Below, piece after piece: positions 17,547 through 25,848 of a stretch of DNA of 64,000 nt (positions within the stretch are counted from its first letter, which is position 1; each line of letters starts with the position of its first letter). The translations under genes and the position numbers were made by a program. Location of the stretch: contig CBFGTC010000001.1 of assembly GCA_965651935.1 (NCBI GenBank), positions 1-64,000 of the forward strand, in the 5' to 3' direction. Below the pieces are notes generated by a model. That model searched no databases. It had not been told where the DNA came from and worked only from the letters and a program-made list of their open reading frames with translations. The DNA comes from JAFEDN01 sp965651935 (GTDB lineage Bacteria > Pseudomonadota > Gammaproteobacteria > Coxiellales > Coxiellaceae).

Positions 17547-19451
17547 TTATTTAGCCTCTTTTTGAATACGACTGTATTCTGCCAACGCCCATAGCGGAAA
17601 ATATTTGCAATAACCGTGATAGCGTAAATAAAAAACCCGTGGAAACCCAGGCGCAGTGAACCAGGGGTCGTGCCAAAAACCGTTTTCCAGTTGAGTGCGC
17701 AGTAAATAGTGGATGCCTCGTTTTACCGTAGGCGAGTCCCCCTCTCCAGCAGCCATCAATCCCAATAACGCCCAAGCGGTTTGATACGAAGTGCTGGGCT
17801 GTTGATCATCCCAGACATTGTCATAGCTATTGTTATTTTCTCCCCAACCACCATCGGCGTGTTGTTTAGATTGCAGCCAATCAACAGCCCGGCGCACCAC
17901 GGAACTTTGCAAATCGACTTTGGCTTCTCTCAAAGCAACCAATACCGACCAAGTTCCATAAATATAATTGGTGCCCCAGCGCCCAAACCAAGAACCATTG
18001 ATTTCCTGCTCGTTAAATAAAAACTGTAAACCTTGTTCCAGTAAAGATTTATCTTGCGGGCGTTGTAATAATGCCAGAAATTTAATACAACGAGCAGTAA
18101 CATCACTGGTAGGCGGGTCTAATAAAGCGCCATGATCCGCAAACGGAATTTCATTTAAATAATAACGGGTATTATCTTTGTCAAAGGAGGCAAAACCGCC
18201 ATTATGGCTTTGCATACCGGCTAACCATGTCGCAGCCCGGCTCACTGATTCAGAGTAATATACCGCATCTTGCGAATGCATGGCCCAGGCTACCACAGCG
18301 GTGTCATCCAGGTCCGGGTAATAATCATTCCGGTATTCAAATGCCCAACCTCCACCTGGCAGGTTGGGATTATAAACTTTCCAATCGGCAGGCCCGTTTA
18401 AGATCTGTAACGGCTGTAGCCAGTTTAAAGCACTGGCCGATGCTTGAACACTTTCGGCAGATCCCTCCGCTTGTAAAGCCAAACTGGATAAGGCGGTATC
18501 CCATATGGGAGAAAAGCAAGGTTGACAATAAGCCGACTGTGAATCGATCACCAATAATTTTTTTAACGCGGTTTTAGCCTGTTGCCGAAAGGGATGCTCG
18601 GCAGAATATCCCAATAATATTAATGCTTCATAGGCATTGACCATGGCAGGAAAAATGGCTCCTAAACCTTGCTCGCCATTTAATCGTTCGGTGAACCAGG
18701 ATTCGGCTTTTTTCACGGCGGCTGCACGCCATTTTTTAGGAATCAACGGCTCAAGCTTTCGGCCTATTTTGTCTAAAAATAAAAAAATCCGCCCTAAACT
18801 AGAACGCGTTTTAAAATAATGCTTTTCTTGTTGAGGGGGTGTGACAAAAAGTTCCGCAATCCCCACTCGGCGCGGATTTTTAGCGCTGGGTTTTAGACTG
18901 CATAAAATCAATAACGGGACCATGACGGTCCGCGACCAATAAGAAACTTTGTTGATGTGGAATGGAAACCATTTGGGTAACAGCATAATTTCCACGGGGA
19001 TAAAAGGCACGGCATGCCAGGGAACTTGTTCAAACATCGCTAAACAAATGCGGGTAAAGACATTACTTTTGGCTGCTCCCCCCAGATTTAATATGCACTG
19101 GTGCGCTCTTTGCATATGCTCCGCATCAGGAGAGTCTCCAGCGAGCTTCAATGCATAATATACTTTTACGGTACAGCTAATATCCGCGTTACCGGCATAA
19201 TACAATGGCCATCCGCCATCTTTGCCCTGCCGGGAACGTAAATACACAGCGAGCTTTTGTTCAAGTTCGGTATCGATTTCATCCAAATAATGCATCATCA
19301 AAATATATTCTGCGGGGATGGTACAATCTGCTTCTAATTCAAAGCACCAATGTCCGTCAGAACGCTGAGCAGCTAACAAAGCATTTTTGGCGGCGTTAAT
19401 AGCATTGGATAAATGGGTAGCCGGCTCGGCCTGAGAAAGCAGGTCTTTCAT
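17547..19451 (-). CDS. shc: Squalene-hopene cyclase
   Basis: This monotopic membrane enzyme cyclises squalene to hopene/hopanol. The protein is 634 residues, the usual length. The catalytic acid motif DLDDTA has its DxDD at residues 380-383. QW repeats of the alpha-barrel are visible: DGHWCFELEAD near 32-42, GKDGGWPLYY near 76-85, NGGFASFD, NGSWFGRWG, DGGWGEN and the C-terminal ENGFWHDP. The start overlaps the stop of the squalene synthase gene by ATGA, and two bases separate it from hpnG, so squalene formation, cyclisation and side-chain trimming are co-transcribed. It is the committing enzyme for hopanoids, with no gap or damage visible. Confidence 0.97.
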   Translation of the reverse strand: MKDLLSQAEPATHLSNAINAAKNALLAAQRSDGHWCFELEADCTIPAEYILMMHYLDEIDTELEQKLAVYLRSRQGKDGGWPLYYAGNADISCTVKVYYALKLAGDSPDAEHMQRAHQCILNLGGAAKSNVFTRICLAMFEQVPWHAVPFIPVEIMLLPKWFPFHINKVSYWSRTVMVPLLILCSLKPSAKNPRRVGIAELFVTPPQQEKHYFKTRSSLGRIFLFLDKIGRKLEPLIPKKWRAAAVKKAESWFTERLNGEQGLGAIFPAMVNAYEALILLGYSAEHPFRQQAKTALKKLLVIDSQSAYCQPCFSPIWDTALSSLALQAEGSAESVQASASALNWLQPLQILNGPADWKVYNPNLPGGGWAFEYRNDYYPDLDDTAVVAWAMHSQDAVYYSESVSRAATWLAGMQSHNGGFASFDKDNTRYYLNEIPFADHGALLDPPTSDVTARCIKFLALLQRPQDKSLLEQGLQFLFNEQEINGSWFGRWGTNYIYGTWSVLVALREAKVDLQSSVVRRAVDWLQSKQHADGGWGENNNSYDNVWDDQQPSTSYQTAWALLGLMAAGEGDSPTVKRGIHYLLRTQLENGFWHDPWFTAPGFPRVFYLRYHGYCKYFPLWALAEYSRIQKEAK

Positions 19452-20449
19452 ACAATTTCTCGAGTTAAACGCTGGAATAAAAATTCCAGTAAATCATTAT
19501 TTCGGCAGCACAGATTACTCACGGCAATGGTAGTTTTTAATGTGCGTCTATTCACTTTAACTTCAGCTCCTGAATGAAAAGTTGGATTATGATAAATATT
19601 GCGTAAAGTGAGTATCGCTAAACCTATTGCCCACAAACAAAAACGGCGGATTCCGGTTTCATTGGCGGGAATCAGCAAAGTATATTTCAAAGCATTATCT
19701 AAATGTTTACGCGCCATACCGATCAACTGCTTCAATGGAGCGGCAAATTCATCGCGCATCAAACTTGCTTCAGCTAAATTAACGCCATGTTGTTGAAAAA
19801 TTTCTTGTGGTAGCCAACAAACGCCTCGTTGACGGTCTTCCCAAAAGTCTTTCAAAATATTAGTCATTTGCAGACCTTGGCCGAAAGAAACCGCTAAGTT
19901 CATCAATTGATCTTGGCACGAGGCTATTTTGGCAGAATAGTCACAAAATAATTCCGTGAGCATTTCGCCTACCACTCCCGCGACAAAATAACAATAACGA
20001 TCTAATTCAGCCGTATTTGCCAATCCTTGTAAACTGACTCGCCTTTGAAATTCTGGCATACCAGTTGACATAATGTTCACACAGCGCTGTAAACTTTGCT
20101 GTTGGAGAGAAGTAAAATGGTGTAAACAACGAATAACCGTAGGGATATTTTGGATTAATTCACGTTCTGGTATGGGTGTCCGTTCGGATAATTGAGGATA
20201 TAATTCTTCGGCAAATTTCACGGCAGAATACTGTCCTGTCAATACTTCTCGAAAATGGGCATGGTAGTGAGCTTTTATATTGGCTTCCAGACCAGCATCG
20301 TCTTCAATGGTATCGGCTATGCGGCACAATAAATAGGCGTTGGTGATAACGTCTCGCAGCGGTATAGGCAATTGTGGAATCGTGAGGGCAAAGGTCCTGG
20401 AGACGCCCGGCAATAAGCGCTGTTGCGTGTGTAAATCCGAATCTTTCAT
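19448..20449 (-). CDS. Squalene synthase (farnesyl-diphosphate farnesyltransferase family)
   Basis: This 333-residue all-alpha prenyl transferase couples two farnesyl diphosphates. Two Asp-rich motifs are intact: DTIEDD (near residues 47-52, following LLCRIA) and NILKDFWEDRQRG (near 197-209). GVSRTFALTIP (near 15-25) and a C-terminal RRFCLWAIGLAILTLR helix match the one-protein squalene synthases. Many hopanoid producers instead use HpnC, HpnD and HpnE; none of the other two is here. I therefore infer a single NADPH-dependent squalene synthase, while an HpnD-only role cannot be excluded. It overlaps the cyclase gene by ATGA and follows ftsB by 64 bases. Confidence 0.9.
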   Translation of the reverse strand: MKDSDLHTQQRLLPGVSRTFALTIPQLPIPLRDVITNAYLLCRIADTIEDDAGLEANIKAHYHAHFREVLTGQYSAVKFAEELYPQLSERTPIPERELIQNIPTVIRCLHHFTSLQQQSLQRCVNIMSTGMPEFQRRVSLQGLANTAELDRYCYFVAGVVGEMLTELFCDYSAKIASCQDQLMNLAVSFGQGLQMTNILKDFWEDRQRGVCWLPQEIFQQHGVNLAEASLMRDEFAAPLKQLIGMARKHLDNALKYTLLIPANETGIRRFCLWAIGLAILTLRNIYHNPTFHSGAEVKVNRRTLKTTIAVSNLCCRNNDLLEFLFQRLTREIV

Positions 20450-20513
20450 AGTTACGAAAGCGTACCTTAACCGTTTTAAATCCTCAATAGCTTCAGCAAT
20501 TCGCTGTTCAGAC

Positions 20514-20780
20514 CTAGGGAAGCTGATAGAAAACTTCGCCAGGTTTAATCATGTTTAAATCGTGGCGGGCGTGGTCTTCGATGGCTTGTTCGCTTTCTTT
20601 CAAATTATGAATATCCAGCATAATGGCTTGATTATGCCGTCGCCACTCCTCGTTTATGCGAGTTTCAGCGGTTAATTGCTGCCGCACTTTGATTAAGTTT
20701 AGCACTCCCCCCGGAGCAAACCAAATTTCGTACTGCAAAAATAAAAGCAAAGGTGTCAACATCCATGCAATTGATTTCAT
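20514..20780 (-). CDS. ftsB: Cell division protein FtsB
   Basis: This 88-residue bitopic division protein has one N-terminal span (about residues 3-20), an amphipathic helix-forming coiled-coil region (about 28-70), and a C-terminal HARHDLNMIKPGEVFYQLP motif. That motif matches the conserved end of FtsB (a Gly-Glu-x-hydrophobic pattern). FtsB forms the FtsQLB complex at the septum. It overlaps eno by ATGA, the usual gammaproteobacterial arrangement eno-ftsB. The FtsB partner gene ispD, which often follows, is replaced here by squalene synthase, consistent with a genome using mevalonate rather than MEP. Confidence 0.93.
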   Translation of the reverse strand: MKSIAWMLTPLLLFLQYEIWFAPGGVLNLIKVRQQLTAETRINEEWRRHNQAIMLDIHNLKESEQAIEDHARHDLNMIKPGEVFYQLP

Positions 20781-22054
20781 TTTTTAAAAGTCTTCCATCC
20801 TGCGTAGGGAATTTTACCTTCCATCTCCTGTTCAATGGCCAAAAGCCGATTATATTTGGCGACCCGGTCTGAACGCGATAAAGACCCGGTTTTAATTTGA
20901 CCGGCAGAAGTGGCCACGGCTAAATCGGCAATGGTGGTATCTTCGGTTTCACCTGAGCGATGTGAAATAACCGTGCTATAACCAGCTTGTCTGGCTAAGC
21001 CCATTGCTTCTAAAGTTTCGGTTAAAGTGCCGATTTGATTTAATTTAATTAAAATTGAATTGGCAATTTTTTGCTCTATCCCTTGGCGCAAAATTGCCGG
21101 ATTGGTGACGAAAATATCATCACCCACCAATTGCACGCGAGACCCTAATTCTTTGGTCAATGCCTGCCAGCCATTCCAATCTGTTTCACTAAGCCCGTCT
21201 TCAATGGAGAGTATGGGATAACGGTCTACCCATTCGACTAATTTACGGATAAATTGGTCTGTGGTTAAAGACAGTTTTTCCGCGCGCAGCTCGTAACGGC
21301 CATCGCGATAAAATTCCGAACTCGCCAAATCTAAGCCTAAATAAATATCTTTACCCGGCTGGTAACCTGCATCCGTAATCGATTGTAGGATAATTTCCAA
21401 AGCAGAATCGTTATTTTTTAAATTAGGTGCAAAACCCCCTTCGTCACCGACACTCGTGGAAAGACCTTGCTGATTTAAGCGCTTTTTCAATGCATGAAAG
21501 ACTTCGGCTCCATATCGAAGTGCTTCGGCAAAAGTGGGAGCGCCGACCGGTATGATCAAAAATTCCTGGACATCCAGATTGTTGCTGGCGTGAGCGCCGC
21601 CATTGATTACATTCATCATCGGCACGGGCATGGTAAAAGGACCATCGTCGCCTAAATAACGATACAAAGACAATTTAGCATCTTTCGCCGCTGCGTGGGC
21701 TATGGCTAACGAAACACCGAGTATGGCATTGGCTCCCAATCGGCTTTTATTCGGCGTGCCGTCAAGCTCGATCATCAATCGGTCTAATTCTTCTTGCGCT
21801 TGCGGATCTTTGCCTTTCAGGGCCTGATAAATTTCTCCATTAATATTTGCCACCGCCTTGAGCACCCCTTTGCCAAAATAACGTTTAGGATCTTGGTCAC
21901 GCAATTCCAAAGCTTCTTTGGTTCCGGTGGAGGCCCCTGAAGGGACGGCTGCACAACCAACTGTACCGGAAGATAAAGTAATCGACACTTGTATAGTGGG
22001 ATTACCCCGTGAATCAAGGATTTCTCTTCCTTTAATTAGACTGATGATACTCAT
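20777..22054 (-). CDS. eno: Enolase
   Basis: This glycolytic enzyme interconverts 2-phosphoglycerate and phosphoenolpyruvate and is often part of the RNA degradosome. The protein is 425 residues, standard length. Visible are GREILDSRGNPTI (9-21), the SGASTGTKEALELRD loop (38-52), catalytic/metal regions VGDEGGFAPNL (near 204-214) and SIEDGLSE (near 287-294), and the signature ILIKLNQIGTLTET (near 336-349). SHRSGETEDTTIADLAV is near 370-386. It follows kdsA by ten bases and overlaps ftsB by four. No irregularity is seen. Confidence 0.98.
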   Translation of the reverse strand: MSIISLIKGREILDSRGNPTIQVSITLSSGTVGCAAVPSGASTGTKEALELRDQDPKRYFGKGVLKAVANINGEIYQALKGKDPQAQEELDRLMIELDGTPNKSRLGANAILGVSLAIAHAAAKDAKLSLYRYLGDDGPFTMPVPMMNVINGGAHASNNLDVQEFLIIPVGAPTFAEALRYGAEVFHALKKRLNQQGLSTSVGDEGGFAPNLKNNDSALEIILQSITDAGYQPGKDIYLGLDLASSEFYRDGRYELRAEKLSLTTDQFIRKLVEWVDRYPILSIEDGLSETDWNGWQALTKELGSRVQLVGDDIFVTNPAILRQGIEQKIANSILIKLNQIGTLTETLEAMGLARQAGYSTVISHRSGETEDTTIADLAVATSAGQIKTGSLSRSDRVAKYNRLLAIEQEMEGKIPYAGWKTFKK

Positions 22055-22064
22055 AAATAAATTC

Positions 22065-22904
22065 CTATTTCATTTGCTCTTCCAGCCACTCACCGCTTTT
22101 CACTTGGCGGTCCAGAGCAACCAACGTTTGTAATAATGGCGCCATTTTATTTAAAGGCACCGCATTCGGGCCATCACTTAAAGCTTGGTCCGGTTGAGGA
22201 TGTGTTTCCATAAAAATACCCGACACACCAGCCGCCACGGCTGCACGAGCTAATACCGGGACAAATTCGCGCTGCCCTCCTGAACTGAAGCCTTGTCCGC
22301 CCGGCAATTGAACGGAATGTGTTGCGTCATACACGACGGGACATTGTGTTTCTCGTAAAATCGCTAAAGAGCGCATATCGGATACAAGATTATTGTAACC
22401 GAAAGAAACGCCACGTTCACATACCATGATGTTATGATTCCCGGTAGTACGCGCTTTTTCAACCACATTTTTCATTTCCCAAGGGGATAAAAATTGGCCT
22501 TTTTTAATGTTGACAGGGAGACCACAAGCAGCTACTCGAGTAATAAAATTAGTTTGGCGACACAAAAATGCCGGCGTTTGCAGCACGTCTACTACTTCTG
22601 CCACCTCGGCTAGGGGTGTGTCTTCATGTACGTCTGTCAACAGCATAAGTTGATAGGTTTTTTTGACTTTAGCCAGAATGGCTAAGGCTTTTTCCATTCC
22701 CAAGCCGCGAAAACTGTGCAGTGAAGAGCGGTTAGCTTTATCAAAGGACGCTTTGAAAATAAAAGGCATCTTTAATTGGTCGGTGATCTCTTTTAAATAA
22801 CCGGCGGTATCCATCACCAATCCTTCACTTTCCACCACACACGGGCCAGCAATTAAAAATAAGGGTTGATCAAGGCCGATTTTAAAGTGGTTCAGTTGCA
22901 TCAT
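22065..22904 (-). CDS. kdsA: 3-deoxy-D-manno-octulosonate 8-phosphate synthase (metal-dependent class)
   Basis: KdsA condenses phosphoenolpyruvate with arabinose 5-phosphate to give KDO-8-phosphate for the lipopolysaccharide inner core. The protein is 279 residues. IAGPCVVES (18-26) carries Cys where the metal-independent E. coli enzyme has Asn, and the matching metal ligands are visible in DATHSVQ, METHPQPD and the following SDGPNA segment. This places it in the metal-dependent class, as in Aquifex. FKASFDKANRSS (52-63) and the KKGQF region also fit. The start overlaps the end of pyrG by 23 bases, and eno follows ten bases later: the conserved pyrG-kdsA-eno order. Confidence 0.95.
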   Translation of the reverse strand: MMQLNHFKIGLDQPLFLIAGPCVVESEGLVMDTAGYLKEITDQLKMPFIFKASFDKANRSSLHSFRGLGMEKALAILAKVKKTYQLMLLTDVHEDTPLAEVAEVVDVLQTPAFLCRQTNFITRVAACGLPVNIKKGQFLSPWEMKNVVEKARTTGNHNIMVCERGVSFGYNNLVSDMRSLAILRETQCPVVYDATHSVQLPGGQGFSSGGQREFVPVLARAAVAAGVSGIFMETHPQPDQALSDGPNAVPLNKMAPLLQTLVALDRQVKSGEWLEEQMK

Positions 22905-24546
22905 CTCTTATCCTAACGGTAATTTCTTGTTGATAATCTAAAGCGGCATTGATAAATCCAGTGAACAAAGGATGACCGCGTCTCGGTGTAGAGGTAAATT
23001 CAGGATGAAACTGGCAGGCGATAAACCAAGGGTGGTTTGGTAATTCTATCATCTCCACCAGTTTTTGATCGACGGAGCGCGAGGCAATGACCAAACCCGC
23101 GTCTTCCAAACGGGGGACATAATGATTATTCACTTCATAACGATGTCGATGTCTTTCTACTATTTGATCTTTACCATATATTTGTCTGGCTTTGGAATCA
23201 GGACGCAATTGGCAAGCTTGACTTCCCAAACGCATGGTCCCGCCCATATCATCTTGATGAGTGCGCTGTTCAATTTGACCGTCACGGTCAACCCATTCAC
23301 TCACTAACGCGATTACTGGCGCAAAAGTGGCTCGATTAAATTCAGTGCTGCTGGCGTCTCTCAAGTTGAGTTGATGTCTAGCAAATTCAATAATGGCAAT
23401 TTGCATTCCTAAGCAAATACCGAGGTAGGGTACTTTATGTACGCGGGCATATTGAGAAGCTAAAATCATGCCTTCTGTCCCTCGTGAACCAAACCCCCCC
23501 GGGACTAAGATGGCGTCCATCCCGTCTAAGGCTGCGACGCCATTTTGCTCTAAAGTTTCCGCATCAATGTAAACGATATTGACCTTGGTGCGAGTTTGGA
23601 TACCCGCATGAATTAAAGCTTCATTAAGCGATTTATAAGAATCGGCATAATCCGTGTATTTACCGACCATGGCGATTTTAACTTCATTTTCGGGATGCTT
23701 TTGAGCATGAACTACTTCTTGCCATGCAGTCAAATCGGCTTCTCTTATCGGCAGATTTAATTTGGTCACGACTCGTTCACCCAAGCCTTCTTGGCGTAGT
23801 AAAAGTGGAATTTCATAAATACTTTTAGCGTCTGGTAGGGAGATGACATCAGGTATCGCCACATTGGTGAACAGGGCGATTTTGGAACGCTCGCCATGAG
23901 GTAAATTATGCACAGACCGGCACACCAAAATATCCGGTTGAATCCCGATTGATCGCAATTCTTTGACCGAATGCTGTGTCGGCTTTGTTTTTATTTCGCG
24001 GGTGGCGGCAATATAGGGGACTAGTGTTAAATGGATGAAAATGGTTTGCTGCGGCCCGAGTTGCATGCGCATTTGGCGGATGGCTTCTAGAAATGGCAGT
24101 GATTCAATATCGCCGACGGTGCCACCAATTTCAACTAAAGCGATGTCTGCTGCATCCGCTCCTATCACAATTTTGCTCTTAATTTCATCCGTAATATGCG
24201 GAATGACTTGGACTGTACTTCCTAAATAGTCACCGCGGCGCTCTTTGCGGATCACGTCGGCATAGACGCGTCCGGTGGTAAAGTTATTGCGTGCGGACAT
24301 GGTAGCATTAATGAAACGTTCATAATGGCCTAGATCCAGGTCTGTTTCAGCGCCGTCTTCAGTGACGAAAACTTCACCGTGTTGAAATGGGCTCATGGTG
24401 CCGGGGTCCACATTAATGTATGGGTCTAGCTTAATGAGAGTAACACGATATCCTTGGGCTTCTAAAATGGCGCCCAAAGACGCTGAAGTGATTCCTTTGC
24501 CTAAAGAAGAAACAACCCCTCCAGTAATAAAAATATAGCGAGTCAT
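22882..24546 (-). CDS. pyrG: CTP synthase
   Basis: CTP synthase makes CTP from UTP, ATP and glutamine. The protein is 554 residues. The N-terminal synthase domain opens with YIFITGGVVSSLGKG (4-18) and includes KLDPYINVDPGTMSPFQHGEV. The C-terminal class I glutamine amidotransferase domain has GGFGSRG, the nucleophile Cys in YLGICLGMQ (near 378-386), and a His/Glu pair in FHPEFTS near 520. It is the first gene of the pyrG-kdsA-eno-ftsB run, which continues into squalene synthase, the cyclase and hpnG. A TATAAT box and a perfect palindrome lie immediately upstream. Confidence 0.98.
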   Translation of the reverse strand: MTRYIFITGGVVSSLGKGITSASLGAILEAQGYRVTLIKLDPYINVDPGTMSPFQHGEVFVTEDGAETDLDLGHYERFINATMSARNNFTTGRVYADVIRKERRGDYLGSTVQVIPHITDEIKSKIVIGADAADIALVEIGGTVGDIESLPFLEAIRQMRMQLGPQQTIFIHLTLVPYIAATREIKTKPTQHSVKELRSIGIQPDILVCRSVHNLPHGERSKIALFTNVAIPDVISLPDAKSIYEIPLLLRQEGLGERVVTKLNLPIREADLTAWQEVVHAQKHPENEVKIAMVGKYTDYADSYKSLNEALIHAGIQTRTKVNIVYIDAETLEQNGVAALDGMDAILVPGGFGSRGTEGMILASQYARVHKVPYLGICLGMQIAIIEFARHQLNLRDASSTEFNRATFAPVIALVSEWVDRDGQIEQRTHQDDMGGTMRLGSQACQLRPDSKARQIYGKDQIVERHRHRYEVNNHYVPRLEDAGLVIASRSVDQKLVEMIELPNHPWFIACQFHPEFTSTPRRGHPLFTGFINAALDYQQEITVRIRDDATEPL

Positions 24547-24573
24547 GAAATGGCCCTCTTTAAGAGAAAACTA

Positions 24574-24612
24574 ATTATACAGCAGAGTGCTCGCATATGC
24601 GAGCACTCTGCT
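24574..24612 (-). promoter_or_regulatory. pyrG upstream -10 box with a perfect 32-bp palindrome over the -35 region
   Basis: Bases 24581-24612 form a perfect palindrome with half-site AGCAGAGTGCTCGCAT. Immediately next to it, on the minus strand, a consensus -10 TATAAT occupies 24579-24574, 28 bases before pyrG. The palindrome covers the place where -35 should be, and no good -35 exists. It may be an operator or activator site. As a hairpin on the plus strand it is followed by TTTTGTTTATATTTT, so a terminator against incoming transcription is the main alternative. Confidence 0.5.
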
Positions 24613-24636
24613 TTTGTTTATATTTTATGCTCCGGC

Positions 24637-24679
24637 AAGCCAATTGCTCGGGATGAAAGGCGCAGAATCGCGATTCGCT
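24637..24679. repeat. Copy of a dispersed intergenic repeat (family A)
   Basis: AAGCCAATTGCTCG, then GATGAAA and the palindrome GAATCGCGATTC recur in the same order at 54715-54757. The first part also recurs at 15505-15518. It lies in the 254-base divergent gap between pyrG and the glycosyltransferase operon, with no coding potential. Confidence 0.5.
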
Positions 24680-24741
24680 TAGGCATTGCGAGGTTTTAAC
24701 TATTTTTTCAAATCCTTATGTCATGCATATCCCATTCTCCC

Positions 24742-24770
24742 TTGACAATTTCGGATCAAAAAATCATAAT
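24742..24770 (+). promoter_or_regulatory. Sigma70-like promoter of the lipid A modification operon
   Basis: A perfect -35 TTGACA (24742-24747) is followed after exactly 17 bases by CATAAT (24765-24770, five of six). Transcription would start near 24777, about 24 bases before the ATG of the glycosyltransferase. Confidence 0.7.
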
Positions 24771-24800
24771 GTTTGATTTTGAATGGGGTTCTAATTTTAT

Positions 24801-25553
24801 ATGCAATCCTCGCCAAAGCAAGGCGTCTCCGTGATTATCGCCGTCTACAACGAAATTGAAAACATCCAGCCCTTATTAATCGAGATCTTTAATGCACTGA
24901 ATAATTCGAGCGTTTTTGAAATTGTCGCCGTGGATGATTGCAGCACCGACGGAACCCGGGAACTTTTATCGCAATTACAAAAACAATTCGATTATTTGCG
25001 CGTCGTTTACCATGATCGCAATTATGGACAAAGCATAGCTGTCGTCAATGGCGTGCGCGCCGCGCGTTATGATTGGATTTTGACTCTTGATGGGGATGGC
25101 CAAAATGATCCTCAAGATTTCGCTAAATTATTCGCCGCCGCCTCCCAATTCGAAACGTCAGCGCCACCAGGTCCGGTCTTGGTTGCAGGGATACGCGTGA
25201 AACGCGAAGACAATGCCGTGCGACGTTTGTCTTCTCGCTTTGCCAATTGCATTCGAGGCTATTTGCTGAAAGACAATTGCCCTGATAGCGCTTGCGGCTT
25301 AAAACTTTTTCAGCGCCACGTCTTCCTGCAATTACCGCATTTCAACCATCTACATCGATTTTTACCCGCGCTTTTTAAACGCGCCGGAGGGATAATTATT
25401 AACGTAGAAGTCAATCACCGCCCACGGCTGTATGGCAAATCAAAATACCGGACCTTGGACCGCTTATGGGTCGGCATTAGTGATCTGCTGGGAGTGATGT
25501 GGTTAATTCGACGCCCCTGCCCACTGGAAACTCGTCATGCTCCATCCTCTTGA
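24801..25553 (+). CDS. Family 2 glycosyltransferase (polyprenyl-phosphate sugar transferase-like)
   Basis: This 250-residue GT-A glycosyltransferase belongs to the dolichol-phosphate mannosyltransferase/ArnC group. VSVIIAVYNEIENIQPL (9-25) is the nucleotide-binding entry, VDDCSTDGT (near 47-55) and LDGDGQNDP (near 96-104) carry the Asp residues for sugar nucleotide and metal, and YGKSKYRT near 216-223 is the typical late motif. It lacks the two C-terminal membrane spans of ArnC, which may be supplied by the next gene. It overlaps the LABN gene by 17 bases. The likely task is to make a polyprenyl-phosphate-linked sugar for the ArnT-like enzyme two genes on. The sugar is unknown. Confidence 0.88.
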   Translation: MQSSPKQGVSVIIAVYNEIENIQPLLIEIFNALNNSSVFEIVAVDDCSTDGTRELLSQLQKQFDYLRVVYHDRNYGQSIAVVNGVRAARYDWILTLDGDGQNDPQDFAKLFAAASQFETSAPPGPVLVAGIRVKREDNAVRRLSSRFANCIRGYLLKDNCPDSACGLKLFQRHVFLQLPHFNHLHRFLPALFKRAGGIIINVEVNHRPRLYGKSKYRTLDRLWVGISDLLGVMWLIRRPCPLETRHAPSS

Positions 25554-25848
25554 TTGGTATAAAGTTTTATGGCTTAGTCTTGGCTTTGCCGCACAAGGGC
25601 TGTTCGGGGCGCGTTTTTTAGTGCAATGGTTATATAGCGAAAAGCATCGCAAAAGTATAGTGCCTAAAATGTTTTGGTGGCTTAGTCTCACCGGCGGAAT
25701 CGCCATGTTAATTTATTCTATCCATCTTAAAGACCCGGTTTTTATCAGCGGTCAAGCCTTTGGGCTGATTGTCTATGTCCGCAATATTTGTTTGCTCTAC
25801 TGCGAGCGAAAAACACAAAACTCCGCACTCACCGCGACATCGAAATGA
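25537..25848 (+). CDS. Lipid-A-disaccharide synthase N-terminal-like (LABN) membrane protein
   Basis: This 103-residue small membrane protein has three predicted spans (about residues 8-30, 44-62 and 70-90). The sequence LGFAAQGLFGARFLVQWL and KSIVPKMFWWLSLTGG match the LABN family, first named from a domain found at the start of some LpxB proteins and common beside GT2/ArnT-like genes. It is coupled on both sides: 17-base overlap with the glycosyltransferase and an ATGA overlap with the next gene. I infer that it works with the glycosyltransferase in building or flipping the lipid-linked sugar, but the family has no firmly established reaction. Confidence 0.87.
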   Translation: MLHPLDWYKVLWLSLGFAAQGLFGARFLVQWLYSEKHRKSIVPKMFWWLSLTGGIAMLIYSIHLKDPVFISGQAFGLIVYVRNICLLYCERKTQNSALTATSK

